NCBI GenBank assembly: GCA_903813345.2 | Contig: CAIIXF020000002.1 | Span: forward strand, 22,148,455-22,212,454 | Direction: 5' to 3' | Length of the DNA stretch: 64,000 nt | DNA from: Owenia fusiformis | Taxonomy: Eukaryota > Annelida > Polychaeta > Sabellida > Oweniidae | Part shown: positions 53,501 to 64,000 of the stretch, one piece after another | Position numbering within the stretch: position 1 is the first letter of the stretch | Layout of the letters: each line of letters starts with the position of its first letter | Program-made: the position numbers and the translations under genes | The notes under the pieces: model-generated | The model's input: the letters and a program-made list of their open reading frames with translations, nothing else | Database searches by the model: none | What the model was told of the DNA's origin: nothing

Positions 53501-53730
53501 AATAAATGATAAAAACATATTTTCAAACTTTGCATGAGGCCTTTAAACTAATACTTTTTAGATGGTAGCTGGAACCTAACAAAACACATAATTTATTTCA
53601 GTCTTTTAAGTAGACCAGGTTAAAGTTTAACCTCTTGTTCGCTCTGCACTACATACCCTTATACCAGACATATAAAACATTAGGATTTTGTCTGCCTTGT
53701 TTGTATGCTCCACAATTACATAAGCAGAAA

Positions 53731-56700
53731 ATGTTGCAGAAGCTATCAGCTGTCATTGCTCTTGTAGCTGTGTATCTGTATTTCACAAAAGAAAATTTAG
53801 ACATTGATTCTATGATAAGGGATGTTCTGGAAGAGGAATATGACTATGTAATAGGTAAGCTTAATATCACTTCAATATCTAGTACTATACAGTACATGTC
53901 TTTATCTTTATCACAGATAAAAGTGAAGGTCATATTCAGCTAATTTTGCTGGCATTCATTTTGTCATAAAATATATTTATGATAACTATTTGACTCTAGC
54001 AACAGTGTATTCATTGTCATGTTGATGATGTTTATACACCTGTGATGTCATAAGTAAATCTTATCTTGCACGTGTGGCTTTTTAGGATGAAAAATGTCAA
54101 TATGTTGCATGGGGTAAAGATGCCTGTATCTTTGTCATGAGAAAATGATATCTTGTTTGAATAGTAAAATCTTGATATCTTGATATCTCTGTATTTCGAA
54201 CGTCTCTCAATATGAACATCTTTACTCGGTTCTCCCTGATTTCCAAATAGCTTCTTTGTTAAAGAAGCCCTTAAATGTGGAACACATGCTATTCTGAAAA
54301 GCACATTTGATAAAGAAACCTTTAAATGTAGAACACATGCTATCCTTAAAAGCTCATTCATTTGATAGAGAAGCCCTTAAATGTGGAACACATGCTATTC
54401 TGAAAAGCTCATTTCATAAAGAAGCCTTCAAATGTGGAACACCTGCTATTCTGAAAAGCTCATTTGGTAAAGAAGCCTTTAAATGTGGAACACCTGCTAT
54501 TCTGAAAAGCTCATTTGATAGAGAAACCCTTAAATGTGGAACAGATGCTATTCTCAAAAGCTCATTTCATAAAGAAGCCTTTAAATGTGGAACACCTGCT
54601 ATTCTGAAAAGTTTATTTGATAAAGAAGCCTTTAAATGTGAAACACCTGCTATTCTGAAAAGCTCATTTGATAGAGAAACTCTTAAATGTGGAACACCTG
54701 CTACTCTGAAAAGCTCATTTTGATAGAGAAACCCTTAAATGTGGAACACCTGCTACTCTGAAAAGCTCATTTCATAAAATAAAGAAGCCTTTAAATGTGG
54801 AACACCTGCTATTCTGAAAAGCTAATTTGATAAAGATTTTAATGTTGAACACCTGCTATTTTGAATAGCTCTTTTGTTAAAGATTCCTAAAAAGTATAAA
54901 AACCTAATATTCACATGGCTGGTCCAAATGGGGTTCAGAATAAGCAGTTGTTTAACAAACATTCATCAGCATGTTATTGTATTTCTTAATTTTAATTGTA
55001 AGTAAATAAATATGTTTTAGTTGGAGCTGGTTCAGCAGGAGCAGTGATAGCTAACAGACTGTCAGAGGATCCCAACACTAGTGTGCTCTTACTAGAAGCT
55101 GGAGATGCATGGTACCCTACAACTGCTCTCCCCATAGGAGCATTATTCAACCTAGGCACTCGGATAGACTGGCAATATAAGTCAACACCCCAAAATCACT
55201 GCTGTCAAGGATTTAAAGATTCAGTATTTAGATTCTTCACTCAATAGATTAAAGAAAAGAAAAAATCGTGATAAAAATTGCACTTTTTATTCAAAATGGC
55301 CCACAAATAATTTAAAGGGTAGTGCTTATTGTCTAGCAAATCAAACGCTTGTTTGTGGTGTTGCGCACCTTTTAATATAAAAGGCGCAGGATGAAGTCAC
55401 TGTGTAATGACCTCTGCCTGTTTTTGTGCCACATGTATAATATAGATTGTCGCGGATTTATCAAAGAGAGATTTTTATATTGACAAATCAATGTCACATT
55501 TTATTGGTGAAATTTCAGGATCTTTTATTTGTGATTAATGGGAAAACTGATATCTAGATTTACCTATCATGTATTAGCACAACACATGGTCTTATGAAAT
55601 GTACTGTAAGTGAAACAAGGTCATTTGGATTTGCATGAGGCTTCATATTGGCTGATGCTTATGCATCCTTTGTATAATTCACTTTCTCAAAGTTTATTGT
55701 AAACTCATTTTATCTTCAAGACGATTTCAAAAAATGGAAATTAAAAAACTTCCCTTCTTCAGAATAGGCTGATCCAGTACACATGCCTTGAGCTGCCATA
55801 TTGTTTTTATACGGGAAGCTTATCGTAACCCTTTAAAAGGCCAGTTGACATTGGGTACAATATTAGCTAGGAAACCTTGCAACCTATTAACATGTTGGTG
55901 AGAGCCATATGATACCTAACTTGAACAGGTTACCATGCTCTCTAAACTCATTTGAATGCTGTTTATGAATACACTTATTTCAAGTTAATATAGTACCCTG
56001 GACAGGTTGAATGATGCAGTCGTGTTTTTCTCTATATTTGCAATAGAACAACCATTCTTATTGAAATTTTCATATTTTATTCTGGAGACAATTTCCAGAA
56101 TGGAAAAAAATATTTTAACGAAATTCCTAGTTTTATGATACTTTTTTCAAAAACACTCCACTGTCAACAAAATACAGGTTTTTGCTTGAACAATTGAACA
56201 TTTAACGTCATTTCAAAGATTGTCTAGCTATTCAATTTTTGGCCGCCTAAAGTCTTTCCAGATGTATTTGATGCCATATTAATTATGGCTGATTATTGTT
56301 ATACAATAGCCAGACAATATTTGAAATGACGTTAAAAGTTCAATTGTTCAAGCAAAAACTTGACAGTGTAGTGTTTTTGAAAAAAGCCTGTCAAAATCAT
56401 TAAATTGGAAATTTTGATAAAATGTTTATTTTCCATCTTGGAAATTGTCTCGAGAATAAAACTTCAAATAAAAATTTCAATAAAAATGGTTGTTCCATTG
56501 CAAATATACATGTAGAGTAAAAACAAGACTGCATCATTCAACCTGTCCGGGGTACTATCATTGCACATAGCATAATCTCAGGGAGAGTTTCAAGGTTAAA
56601 CAGCTTTTCAACAGCTGCAAATTAATAAACATAAGGACCAGTCTTTTTCCTCATAGGTTTACATATTAAACCTAATGTATGTATCACTGGCGGATTCAGA

Positions 56701-59700
56701 GGCTAACATGGACGGGGCCCAAATTCTAAGTCAAGAAACAAGAAAAAAATATTGCTAGCTTGCACTGTAAAAACTTTTGGGCCCCTAAAACCAAAAATTG
56801 GGCTTACATTTTGAAAGTGTAAGGCCCATTTTTGATAATGTAGCCTAAAAAGGTCCAAAAAAGGCCAAATTGTGCCCCCAAAGGCCTTTTTTGAGCCCCT
56901 ACAAAATGTTTGGGCCCAAAAAACAGAGCGTAAATGTGAAACGCATTAGAAAATGAAGTTACATAAGTTCACTTTCTAGTCTGTGTGAAAGATTCAGGGA
57001 TTTGCCTGTAAAGAGCTAAGTCAAAGTAATGTGGTGCTCATTATGCAATTTATTTTCCTTATGTTTTAGCAAGACCATTCACACAGCCATTATTAAAGCA
57101 TTTGTACTTGGTTGTTACATTGGTTTGGCCCCATGATTCTTCATTATCTTTATAATCTGCTGTTAAAGCTAAAATATGTCACAACTTTTTGATGGTGACA
57201 TAGTAAAACAGAAATTAATGCGTCATTTTTGACTTATAGGTGCAAAATATAGCGAGAGGCAAAGTGCTTGGAGGAACCAGTTCAATTAACTTTCATGCAT
57301 ATGTAAGAGGCAGCAAGCATGACTATGATATGTGGGCAGAGATGGGCAACACTGGATGGAGTTATGAGGATGTGCTTCCTTACTTTAAGAAATCTCAAAC
57401 ACAACTAGACCCAGATTTACAGAAATCAAGTAAGAAAACTTAAATTTTCATTTTATTAAGCAATGTTACAATATCTACTGAAAAGAGAATTTCGAGAGAT
57501 ACTTTAAGTTTACATGATAATATTAATTTGTAAAATATGATAACATTACTTTGTAAAATATGATTGTATCCATTTGTAAAAGATGATAATATCAATTTGT
57601 AAAATATGATAATATCAATTTGTAAAAGATGATAATATCAATTTGTAAATATGATAATATCAATTTGTAAAATATGATAATATCAATTTGTAAAATATGA
57701 TAATATCAATTTGTAAAATATGATAATATCAATTTGTAAAATATGATAATATTAATTTTTAAATATGATAATATCCATTTGTAAAATATGATATCATTAC
57801 TCTGTCAAAGGACAATTTAAGTCTCGGTTTAGAGAAAAGTCTAAAAAAGAGAATGGGCTAATAATTTTTTCATGAAAAATATAGAAATAACACCCAAATT
57901 AAATTATAATTATTCAAAAGGAGACCAAAGCAGGCATAACGTGCAGTAGACCGTCTCAATAAATGACAAGTCTCAGTTTGGAGAACAAAGCTCATAACTC
58001 TTTAACTGCACTAATTTTGTTATGAAAAACATAATAAAATTATGAATATTGAAAAGAGGACATTTAAATCTTCAAAATGTAAAAATATCAAAATTGTCCA
58101 AAGCAGGCGTAACGTGCAGTAGACTGATAAACTTCGTTCTCCAAACCGAGACTAGTCCTTTCCCATTTTTAACATGGATTTTACTTGAAAGAGGGTTCCA
58201 ATATCCAAAACTAATCAGCTCATACCAAGAAACATCCCTAAATATTTCAGATAAATCCAAGATCCCCGAAAGACAAGATTTTAGGATGGAAAGTCCAAAA
58301 TGGCTGCTTTAACATTTACCCTGAATGCCCAAAAACAAATCAGATCTCAATCGAAACTTCCCTAAAATTTTAGATCAATCCATGAAACGGTTTGGCTGGA
58401 AACCTGTAGACAAGCCTCAACAAACAAGATTTTAAGACGGAAAACTGGCTGCCTTAACATTTACCCAAGAAATGATGGTTAATTCATACTGTGCATATTT
58501 TTTATAACAGAATACCATGGCAACTCAGGACCTCTACAAGTATCTCCTGTACTTAGACTAGAGGGAACAGAGTATGTACACAAAGCAGCAGTTGAAGCAG
58601 GCCTTGAAATATCCAAGGATTTCAATGGAGAAGAACAACTAGGTTAAACAGCCTTTCAAATACAGTAACTAATAACTGTTACATGGTTGAGTCAATATGG
58701 ATCAAATATGTATGCGTAATATGGAAACAACTTAAACGTGTCAAAGGAAAATGAAACGTCCAAAATAATCTTTTCAACCACAATGTATGAATAATCATTT
58801 TCATGACCAAAACCATAAAACAATGGGACAACTTTTGTCAATTCTTTAAATATGTATTACCGTATTCTCTGTAATTAGCGCCCACCAAAGAAATTTAAGT
58901 GGGTGATAAAACTGATCTTACACTAAACTGCTGTAAACGTGACACATTTTGTAATTTGATGCATCCTCCCGATAAATATCTATCATTGGGTGCTTCCCAC
59001 ATCATATTAACTAATATTATCTCAAGATAACCATAATGAATGAAGGAGATTTCCTGTGCACATAAGGGTCATGACCTTTCAAGTTTCTTCTTAACATTTC
59101 TCCTTAATCTCATGACTTAAACACAACTTTTACACGAGGAGAGATGATCAATCATTAAATTAAAAAGATAAGGTAAAACTTTAGATCAATATTCAACAGT
59201 CTCTAGAAGAAATATTGAGGATAATCGAGGAAAATAATCCATTCGATTCGGGGCTCTGCTGGGGATTTCTTTAATCACTGTCAATATTGTCTAGTTAGAT
59301 TCTTGCAAAATCCTTGCTTTATTTCAGTGATCTTTACCGTAATATCTCCAATAACAATACATATCATTATTGTAAAAATATGCTGTTACTTCATTTTGGT
59401 GTTGCAAATAAGGCATTCTTGGCAAGAAAAAAATGACCAGGGATGTTTGACTTCATTCATACAAGAATGGTCTGAAGGATGTATTTTTAGTTTTCTTAGC
59501 ACCCTGGGTAATTTATTTATTAATTTTAATTCTAATTGTGGCTCGGTCTTAAAGTGCCCGATAAAGTATAAAATGCGCATGCGTCCAGGTGTTGATAAAC
59601 TATAAATAGCGAAAACCCAGGGTTTGTCACCACAAGGTAAGCCAGGACGTGTTGAGAGAACAGCTAGTGTTGATATTGAATTTATATGTAGCCAGATAAG

Positions 59701-62700
59701 TTTCCTTATTGAAATTACATATGGTTATTAGCAATACTTTGTAGGTGCTAAATAATAAAATATTTAGAGTATATATGAGAGAAATTGGTCATTTCGAACC
59801 TGTTGAAAAGTTTGTGGCTCTCGGCTACACCGGGGAATTTGCTTCCATGAGTACACACATAAATGTGGGGTTCCCCAAGAGGTACGCGACAAGGTGACCT
59901 GGCATCAAATGTGCGACTAAATGCTACTATCGAGAAGATAAAATAACGAATACGACAATAAGTTATTGCATGTGACAATTCCGAGCCTTCATCTCACTGA
60001 AGTATTTTGAAGTGAAAATAGGATTTTTGTTTTCATACATGGATTCAGATGAACGTAACTTTATTCTGACAACTAATCAAAACTGAACAAAATTGATTGT
60101 ACGTAACAGACAATTTATTGTTTTACAATGTTTTGATTGGCTAAACGAATGAAACCAACAAATTATGACATGTAAAATGACAATTTTGAAATGTAAAATT
60201 TAAAAGTGACAAACACAACCTCCCTATCCACTCTTTGGGAGCCCTAGTAAATTAGTAATATGTACATGCAGCAGTGGTAGTGTGCAGCTTATTATCACAC
60301 TACGCTTTGTATTCTAAAGCCTGTTGTTTGTAATAACACTGTTCACTCAACGTATGTTTTGTGTGTGGGCAGTCAACGATAATCATTGTTTTATCCCGGT
60401 TATATGACCTCGGCAATTATAACAAAACCGTACTAAACTAAAAAACGCAAATAAGAGAAAGCTTTCACACACATATAAAAAATGAACTAGTCTAATCCGC
60501 CAGTATAAACTCTGTGCTATACGTAGCCGGGTCGGGCGCACACTTTAACAAGACATTATGAGCCAATTTTACAGTGCATTGTTACAACATTTTATTTATG
60601 GGTGAAAAAAAAATGATGAACTGGACCAGTCACACTGTTGAACCCAGCCAGTCATTATTTTCGCAGTGTATTCCAAGGGTTTATTTGTGTATTTATTATA
60701 TCAAGGTATGAGTTTCAACCAAGTGACTGTAGACAGTAAAGGAGAAAGATCCAGTACTGCAACTGCTTTTCTCTATCCAGTTATGCACAGAGATAACCTG
60801 CATATTGCGACAAAGGCTCATGTCACTAAAGTAAGGTTTTTTGCAGTATCATGCCCTAGACACCAAAAAAATGACAAAGAAAAGAATAAAATCCCAAATC
60901 ATATGCTTCCTGGAAACAGTGACGACACCATCTATCACTATAACCATTCAGTGAAACCTATACCTAATTTTTTCCATTTTGTATCTAGGTGCTTCTAAAA
61001 GGAAAAAAGGCTGTTGGCGTGGCATTCATCAGGGACTTGGTAAAGAGAAAAGTGAATGCAAGAAAAGAGGTGATAATTTCTGCCGGTGCTATTGGATCAC
61101 CGCATATTCTTTTACTTTCTGGTATTGGACCAAAGAACCATTTGGAGGCAATGAATGTGAGTATGTTACAGCCTTATAAATTCAGGCCTGTAGCCAGGGG
61201 GGGGGGGTTTGGTTCCCCCTGGCCAAAAAATCTTTCAAAATCATGAAGTATCAGAAATCAGAAAATTCTGAGCACTTTTTAAGTGTTTATTTTGGCCATT
61301 TTTGGACCAAAATTGTCAAGATACTTTTTTAAATGAACCAAACTTTCCTTTAATTTCAATATTGAGAGACCTTAACACATTGTGTATGTGTCATTTTCTT
61401 AAAATTAGAGTTTTTTCAAAATATAAATACATATGTAAGTAGTACTGAAATTTTCTTTACACAAAAACGTCACACTACCTCACAGGACTTGGGATAGGGC
61501 TCGCGATTACAATTTATATTACTTCATTTCATATTATTTGAAGTCGTCAAATGAAATTCGACCAAATTGTCGAAAAATAGTGGCTGGTCACAACTTAAAT
61601 GATTATGGTAGATGTGCATCAAATAAGTTTTTGTATGTGCTAAACTTTTGAAATGCTTAAGAATATTAACATGCAATAATAATGACAACTTAGATATTTC
61701 TTTAAAAAAAAGGTTTTGGTACAGATGAAACTCATGGGTGTTATCCTCTCCTAGATCCCAGTGGTCGCAGATTTGCCAGTTGGGGAGAATTTACAAGACC
61801 ATATTGCAGCTCAGCATATCAACTTCCTCACTAAAGCTCAAACAATAACAGAGGAAGACATTAACTCCTGGCAAGAAAGATTGAAATATTATTTGTTTGG
61901 GACAGGTCAGTTTTACTTTTCAAAATAGTTGTACAAAATAATGATTCAATGGTTTCTTAAGACATTTCACTCCATTACTGAATTCTTTAAATGAGATAAT
62001 TTATAAAGATTCAACAGTGAATGGGACTAAATAGTTTTTAACCTCAACACTGTTGTGTTACAATATGTCACTGTTCAACAGTGAATAGGACTATTATAGT
62101 TTTTACCTCAACACTGTTGTGTTACAATATGTCACTGTTCAACAGTGAATGGTACTATCATAGTTTTTAACCTCAACACTATTGTGTTATAATACGTCAA
62201 AATAATTTTAATATTCTTAGGTGTTAGGAGGAGAACTATGGGTGATATGCTTTACTATATGAGGACTTCACATCAACCAGCTTTCCACAAATTCCCATAT
62301 ATACAAATTTTAATCAGTCCAGCATTAGTTGGAGATATATGGAAAGACATATTAGGGATCCGTGATGAGGTACACATTGATCTACATGATCTCTATGTGG
62401 ACAGCTGAAATTGCATTGCAAGGCTAAATTTTTTCTTTTAACAAATAGTAACAACCGTTAATTATAAAAAACCTCGCTGCCGAGTTTTTACTTTCTCACA
62501 AGTAGCGGATAAAACATTTTCTGATATCACTTTACATTTCATTCCTCCTTAACTGAGTAAAATGTGAATGCCAGTCATTTTCACTAAATGTGATAAATTC
62601 ATGATTGTAAAAAAACAAATTTAAAACAAACTTGCCATTATTAATTTACAGGCTTGGATAGATAATGAGTTTGAAGGCAAGATGGGTATCTCCTTTGTTG

Positions 62701-64000
62701 TTGTGCTACTTCACCCAGGTAGTAATGGGACCATTAGATTGAGATCTACTGACCCATTTGATCATCCCCTGATTGACCAAAAATACCTGAAGGATCCAGT
62801 TGATGTGAAACATTTAGTAGAAGGTATAAATTAAACAACTTGTACATATGGGCACTATAAGCACTCTGGCAGAAGAACCAAAGTTAAAGAGGGGTGGAAG
62901 GGGGAGGAGTCTGAACTGGGGTGATAATGGGGGAAATACAGGGCAGTTAAGATTTGAGGGCTTTAAGGTTTTTTTGAGTTTGATCATTTTATTTCAAAGT
63001 CCTCTAATGTGGTCCTATATGCATGATGATGTATCATGGTGCCGGACAAATGAGTAATTTCATTCACCACTGACCATTTGAGCCATAAGAGGTACATTTA
63101 TGCAGATAGAGTCAAGTACATTTTGACATTCAATTATTTTTATAGGAATCAAGGTGATGACTGAAACACTTCCTAAAACTCAAGCATTTAAAGATGGGGG
63201 ATTTCAAATGAGTACTAAACATCACCCATTATGTACTACACATGCATTTAATAGTGATCCATACTGGGAGTGTTATATTCGTGCAACCCCTCTGCATTTA
63301 TACCATCCTACAAGTACTTGCAAGATGGGCCCTGAATCTGACAACAACTCTGTTGTTGATCCACAATTAAGGTATTCAGATCTATAAAATTGCATTAATT
63401 TTATTTGCTCAGACTGACTGAGGACATATTTCATGTTCTAGAAATTCAATACAAGCAGGGGTTTCATTAGCAGCAGGCAGCAGGCGATTTTCACCGGTTG
63501 TTTTCACAAATCGCCTGTTGTTACTTTTCATTTATGATTTGCATTAATTTTGCCTATTGTTTTCATTTATTTAGCCTGTTGTGAGAAATTCTAGTGAAAC
63601 CCCCCCAGGCCCATAGCCAGGGTAAGTTCGCCCCCCCCCCCCTGGCCAAAAATTCTTTCAAAATCATGCAGTTTTTCATCATTTTGAGCACTTCTCAAGT
63701 GATTTTAGCCATATTTGTGTCAAAATTGTCAAATGTGAACCCCCCTTCGAAATTTTTGAAAAGTGAACCCCCCTTGGCAAATCCTGGCTACGGGCCTGCC
63801 CCTGATAAGTATGTAACTTGATAGGCTATCAAGGCTATACCCATAAAACATATGGTAGAGTTGTTTTAATGTTATTATTGCACTAATACTAGTTATTTAT
63901 TTGTTTCAGAGTGAAAGGAATTGAAAATCTGAGGGTAGCGGATGCATCAATCATGCCATTCGTCATCTCTGGAAATACTAATGCGCCATCTATCATGATT
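53731..64000 (+). CDS. GMC oxidoreductase (choline/glucose dehydrogenase-like), 11 exons, 3' partial
   Basis: Exons: 53731-53854, 55021-55223, 57240-57429, 58511-58642, 60706-60830, 60989-61156, 61755-61905, 62221-62369, 62652-62823, 63146-63371, 63910-64000 (runs off the edge). Phases join throughout, giving 577 residues; about 20 more are expected. Residues 5-18 are hydrophobic, a signal anchor or signal peptide. FAD binding is shown by [14 protein letters not shown] (37-50) and LLLEAGD. GMC signature 1 ([19 protein letters not shown]) opens exon 3 and signature 2 ([18 protein letters not shown]) is in exon 6, followed by [10 protein letters not shown]. The active-site histidine is in [11 protein letters not shown] (H525), and the second proton-relay residue is N571 in SGNTNAPS. 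All catalytic features are intact. The substrate cannot be told from sequence: glucose, choline and ecdysone-type family members share these motifs. Confidence 0.93.
54247..54890. repeat. 51-bp minisatellite, about 12 units
   Basis: The unit holds TTAAATGTGGAACACCTGCT and ATTCTGAAAAGCTCATTTGA. Because 51 is a multiple of three, a long open frame (54307-54723, [11 protein letters not shown] units) arises on the plus strand. It lies wholly within intron 1 of the GMC gene and is not considered a gene. Confidence 0.9.
55991..56557. mobile_element. 567-bp foldback element with ~235-bp arms
   Basis: TAGTACCCTGGACAGGTTGA at the left pairs with the right end TCAACCTGTCCGGGGTACTA, and the arms keep pairing inward through TTGCAATAGAACAACCATT, TTTTTGCTTGAACAATTGAA and ATGACGTTAAA-like words. 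The loop is about 95 bp. Non-coding; in intron 2 of the GMC gene. Confidence 0.88.
56690..56945. repeat. GGCGRATYCAGA dispersed repeat, copy 2
   Basis: TCACTGGCGGATTCAGAGGC, GGCCCATTTTTGATAATGTA and TTTGGGCCCAAAAAACAGAG; compare 37612. Confidence 0.7.
57530..57795. repeat. 23-bp tandem repeat
   Basis: About ten units of AAAATATGATAATATCAATTTGT, given here as AAAATATGATAATATCAATT plus TGT, with occasional 1-bp losses. In intron 3 of the GMC gene. Confidence 0.92.
57810..58160. repeat. ~170-bp repeat dimer, inverted relative to 3460
   Basis: Two successive copies with AAGTCTCGGTTTAGAGAAAA / CAAGTCTCAGTTTGGAGAAC and AAGCAGGCRTAACGTGCAGT, matching the dimer at 3460-3830 in reverse complement. 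Confidence 0.75.
58860..59515. mobile_element. Diverged copy of the CCGTATTCTCTGTAATTA element
   Basis: Left end CCGTATTCTCTGTAATTAGC is intact. The interior (CACTTTTACACGA-like words, CAGTCTCTAGAAGAAATATT) follows 51036-51815. The right end is degenerate (CACCCTGGGTAATT). In intron 4 of the GMC gene. Confidence 0.75.
59520..60700. other. Rest of GMC intron 4
   Basis: A TATA-like box (TATAAATAGC, 59601) followed 30 bp later by a donor-like CACAAG|GTAAGC is the only regulatory-looking signal. A minus-strand frame at 59748-59978 has no recognised motif. Otherwise nothing is seen. Confidence 0.4.
61187..61340. repeat. MITE, ends GCCTGTAGCCAG, copy 3 (right end lost)
   Basis: AGGCCTGTAGCCAGGGGG at the left with CCCCTGGCCAAAAAATCTTT; the interior CTGAGCACTTTTTAAGTG matches 21600 and 63606. 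It starts 30 bp after the exon 6 donor of the GMC gene. Confidence 0.7.
63458..63604. repeat. MITE, ends GGGGTTTCAYTAG, copy 2
   Basis: GGGGTTTCATTAGCAGCAGG and TTCTAGTGAAACCCC; compare 2096. It directly abuts the next element at 63606. Confidence 0.8.
63606..63802. repeat. MITE, ends GCCCATAGCCAG, copy 4 (complete)
   Basis: AGGCCCATAGCCAGGGTAAG at the left and TCCTGGCTACGGGCCTG at the right. The best-preserved copy of the family in the window; in the last visible intron of the GMC gene. Confidence 0.82.

Noticed and set aside
54307-54723. A 138-residue open frame of [11 protein letters not shown] units
   Set aside because: It is the 51-bp intronic minisatellite read in one frame, with no splice sites or start context linking it to the GMC exons.
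59748-59978. A 76-residue minus-strand frame in a GMC intron
   Set aside because: Considered as a missing REP exon, but it contains no REP motif and lacks splice sites at its ends.

Overview
This is a stretch of animal nuclear genome: intron-rich, about two-thirds A+T, and crowded with short repeats. Genes have GT-AG introns, and the families (a GRXCR1-like protein, Rab escort protein, a DUF229 sulfatase-fold protein, a GMC oxidoreductase) are metazoan. The repeat load and the secreted/Golgi gene content fit a marine invertebrate, perhaps a lophotrochozoan, but the species cannot be fixed from the sequence.

Layout. 2385-2903 (minus): first coding exon of a GRXCR1-like glutaredoxin-domain protein; the rest lies off the left edge. 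8137-23657 (minus): a 16-exon gene whose splice phases all agree, predicting a 1,552-residue protein. It has an N-terminal membrane anchor, a complete UDP-glucuronate 4-epimerase-like (CapI/GAE type) SDR domain, a charged helix, two tandem [PAN-like module + EGF] units, and an 850-residue Asn/Asp-rich repetitive tail. This multidomain fusion is the most unusual item in the window. 23.7-30.2 kb: probable 5' non-coding part of that gene, with many repeats and a near-perfect 121-bp inverted duplication. 30258-36875 (minus): a full-length LINE with ORF1, ORF2, T tract and target-site duplication, sitting inside a region bounded by inverted ends at 29636 and 38534. 41141-45202 (plus): a three-exon DUF229 gene with a signal anchor. 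50588-52471 (minus): the last two exons of a Rab escort protein (CHM/REP) gene. 53731-64000+ (plus): eleven exons of a choline-dehydrogenase-like GMC oxidoreductase whose last few codons fall off the right edge.

The genes are independent transcription units, not an operon. Three of them (epimerase fusion, DUF229, GMC) start with a short cytoplasmic stretch and one hydrophobic segment, so all three products probably work in the secretory pathway.

Non-coding DNA is dominated by short elements with inverted ends (several families, the commonest starting near GTCACCACC and present about ten times) and by tandem arrays with units of 17-20, 23, 47, 51, about 70, 145 and about 140 bp. Two arrays have duplicated the splice-acceptor edge of a real exon. 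One array in an epimerase intron carries many nuclear-receptor-like AGGTCA direct repeats.
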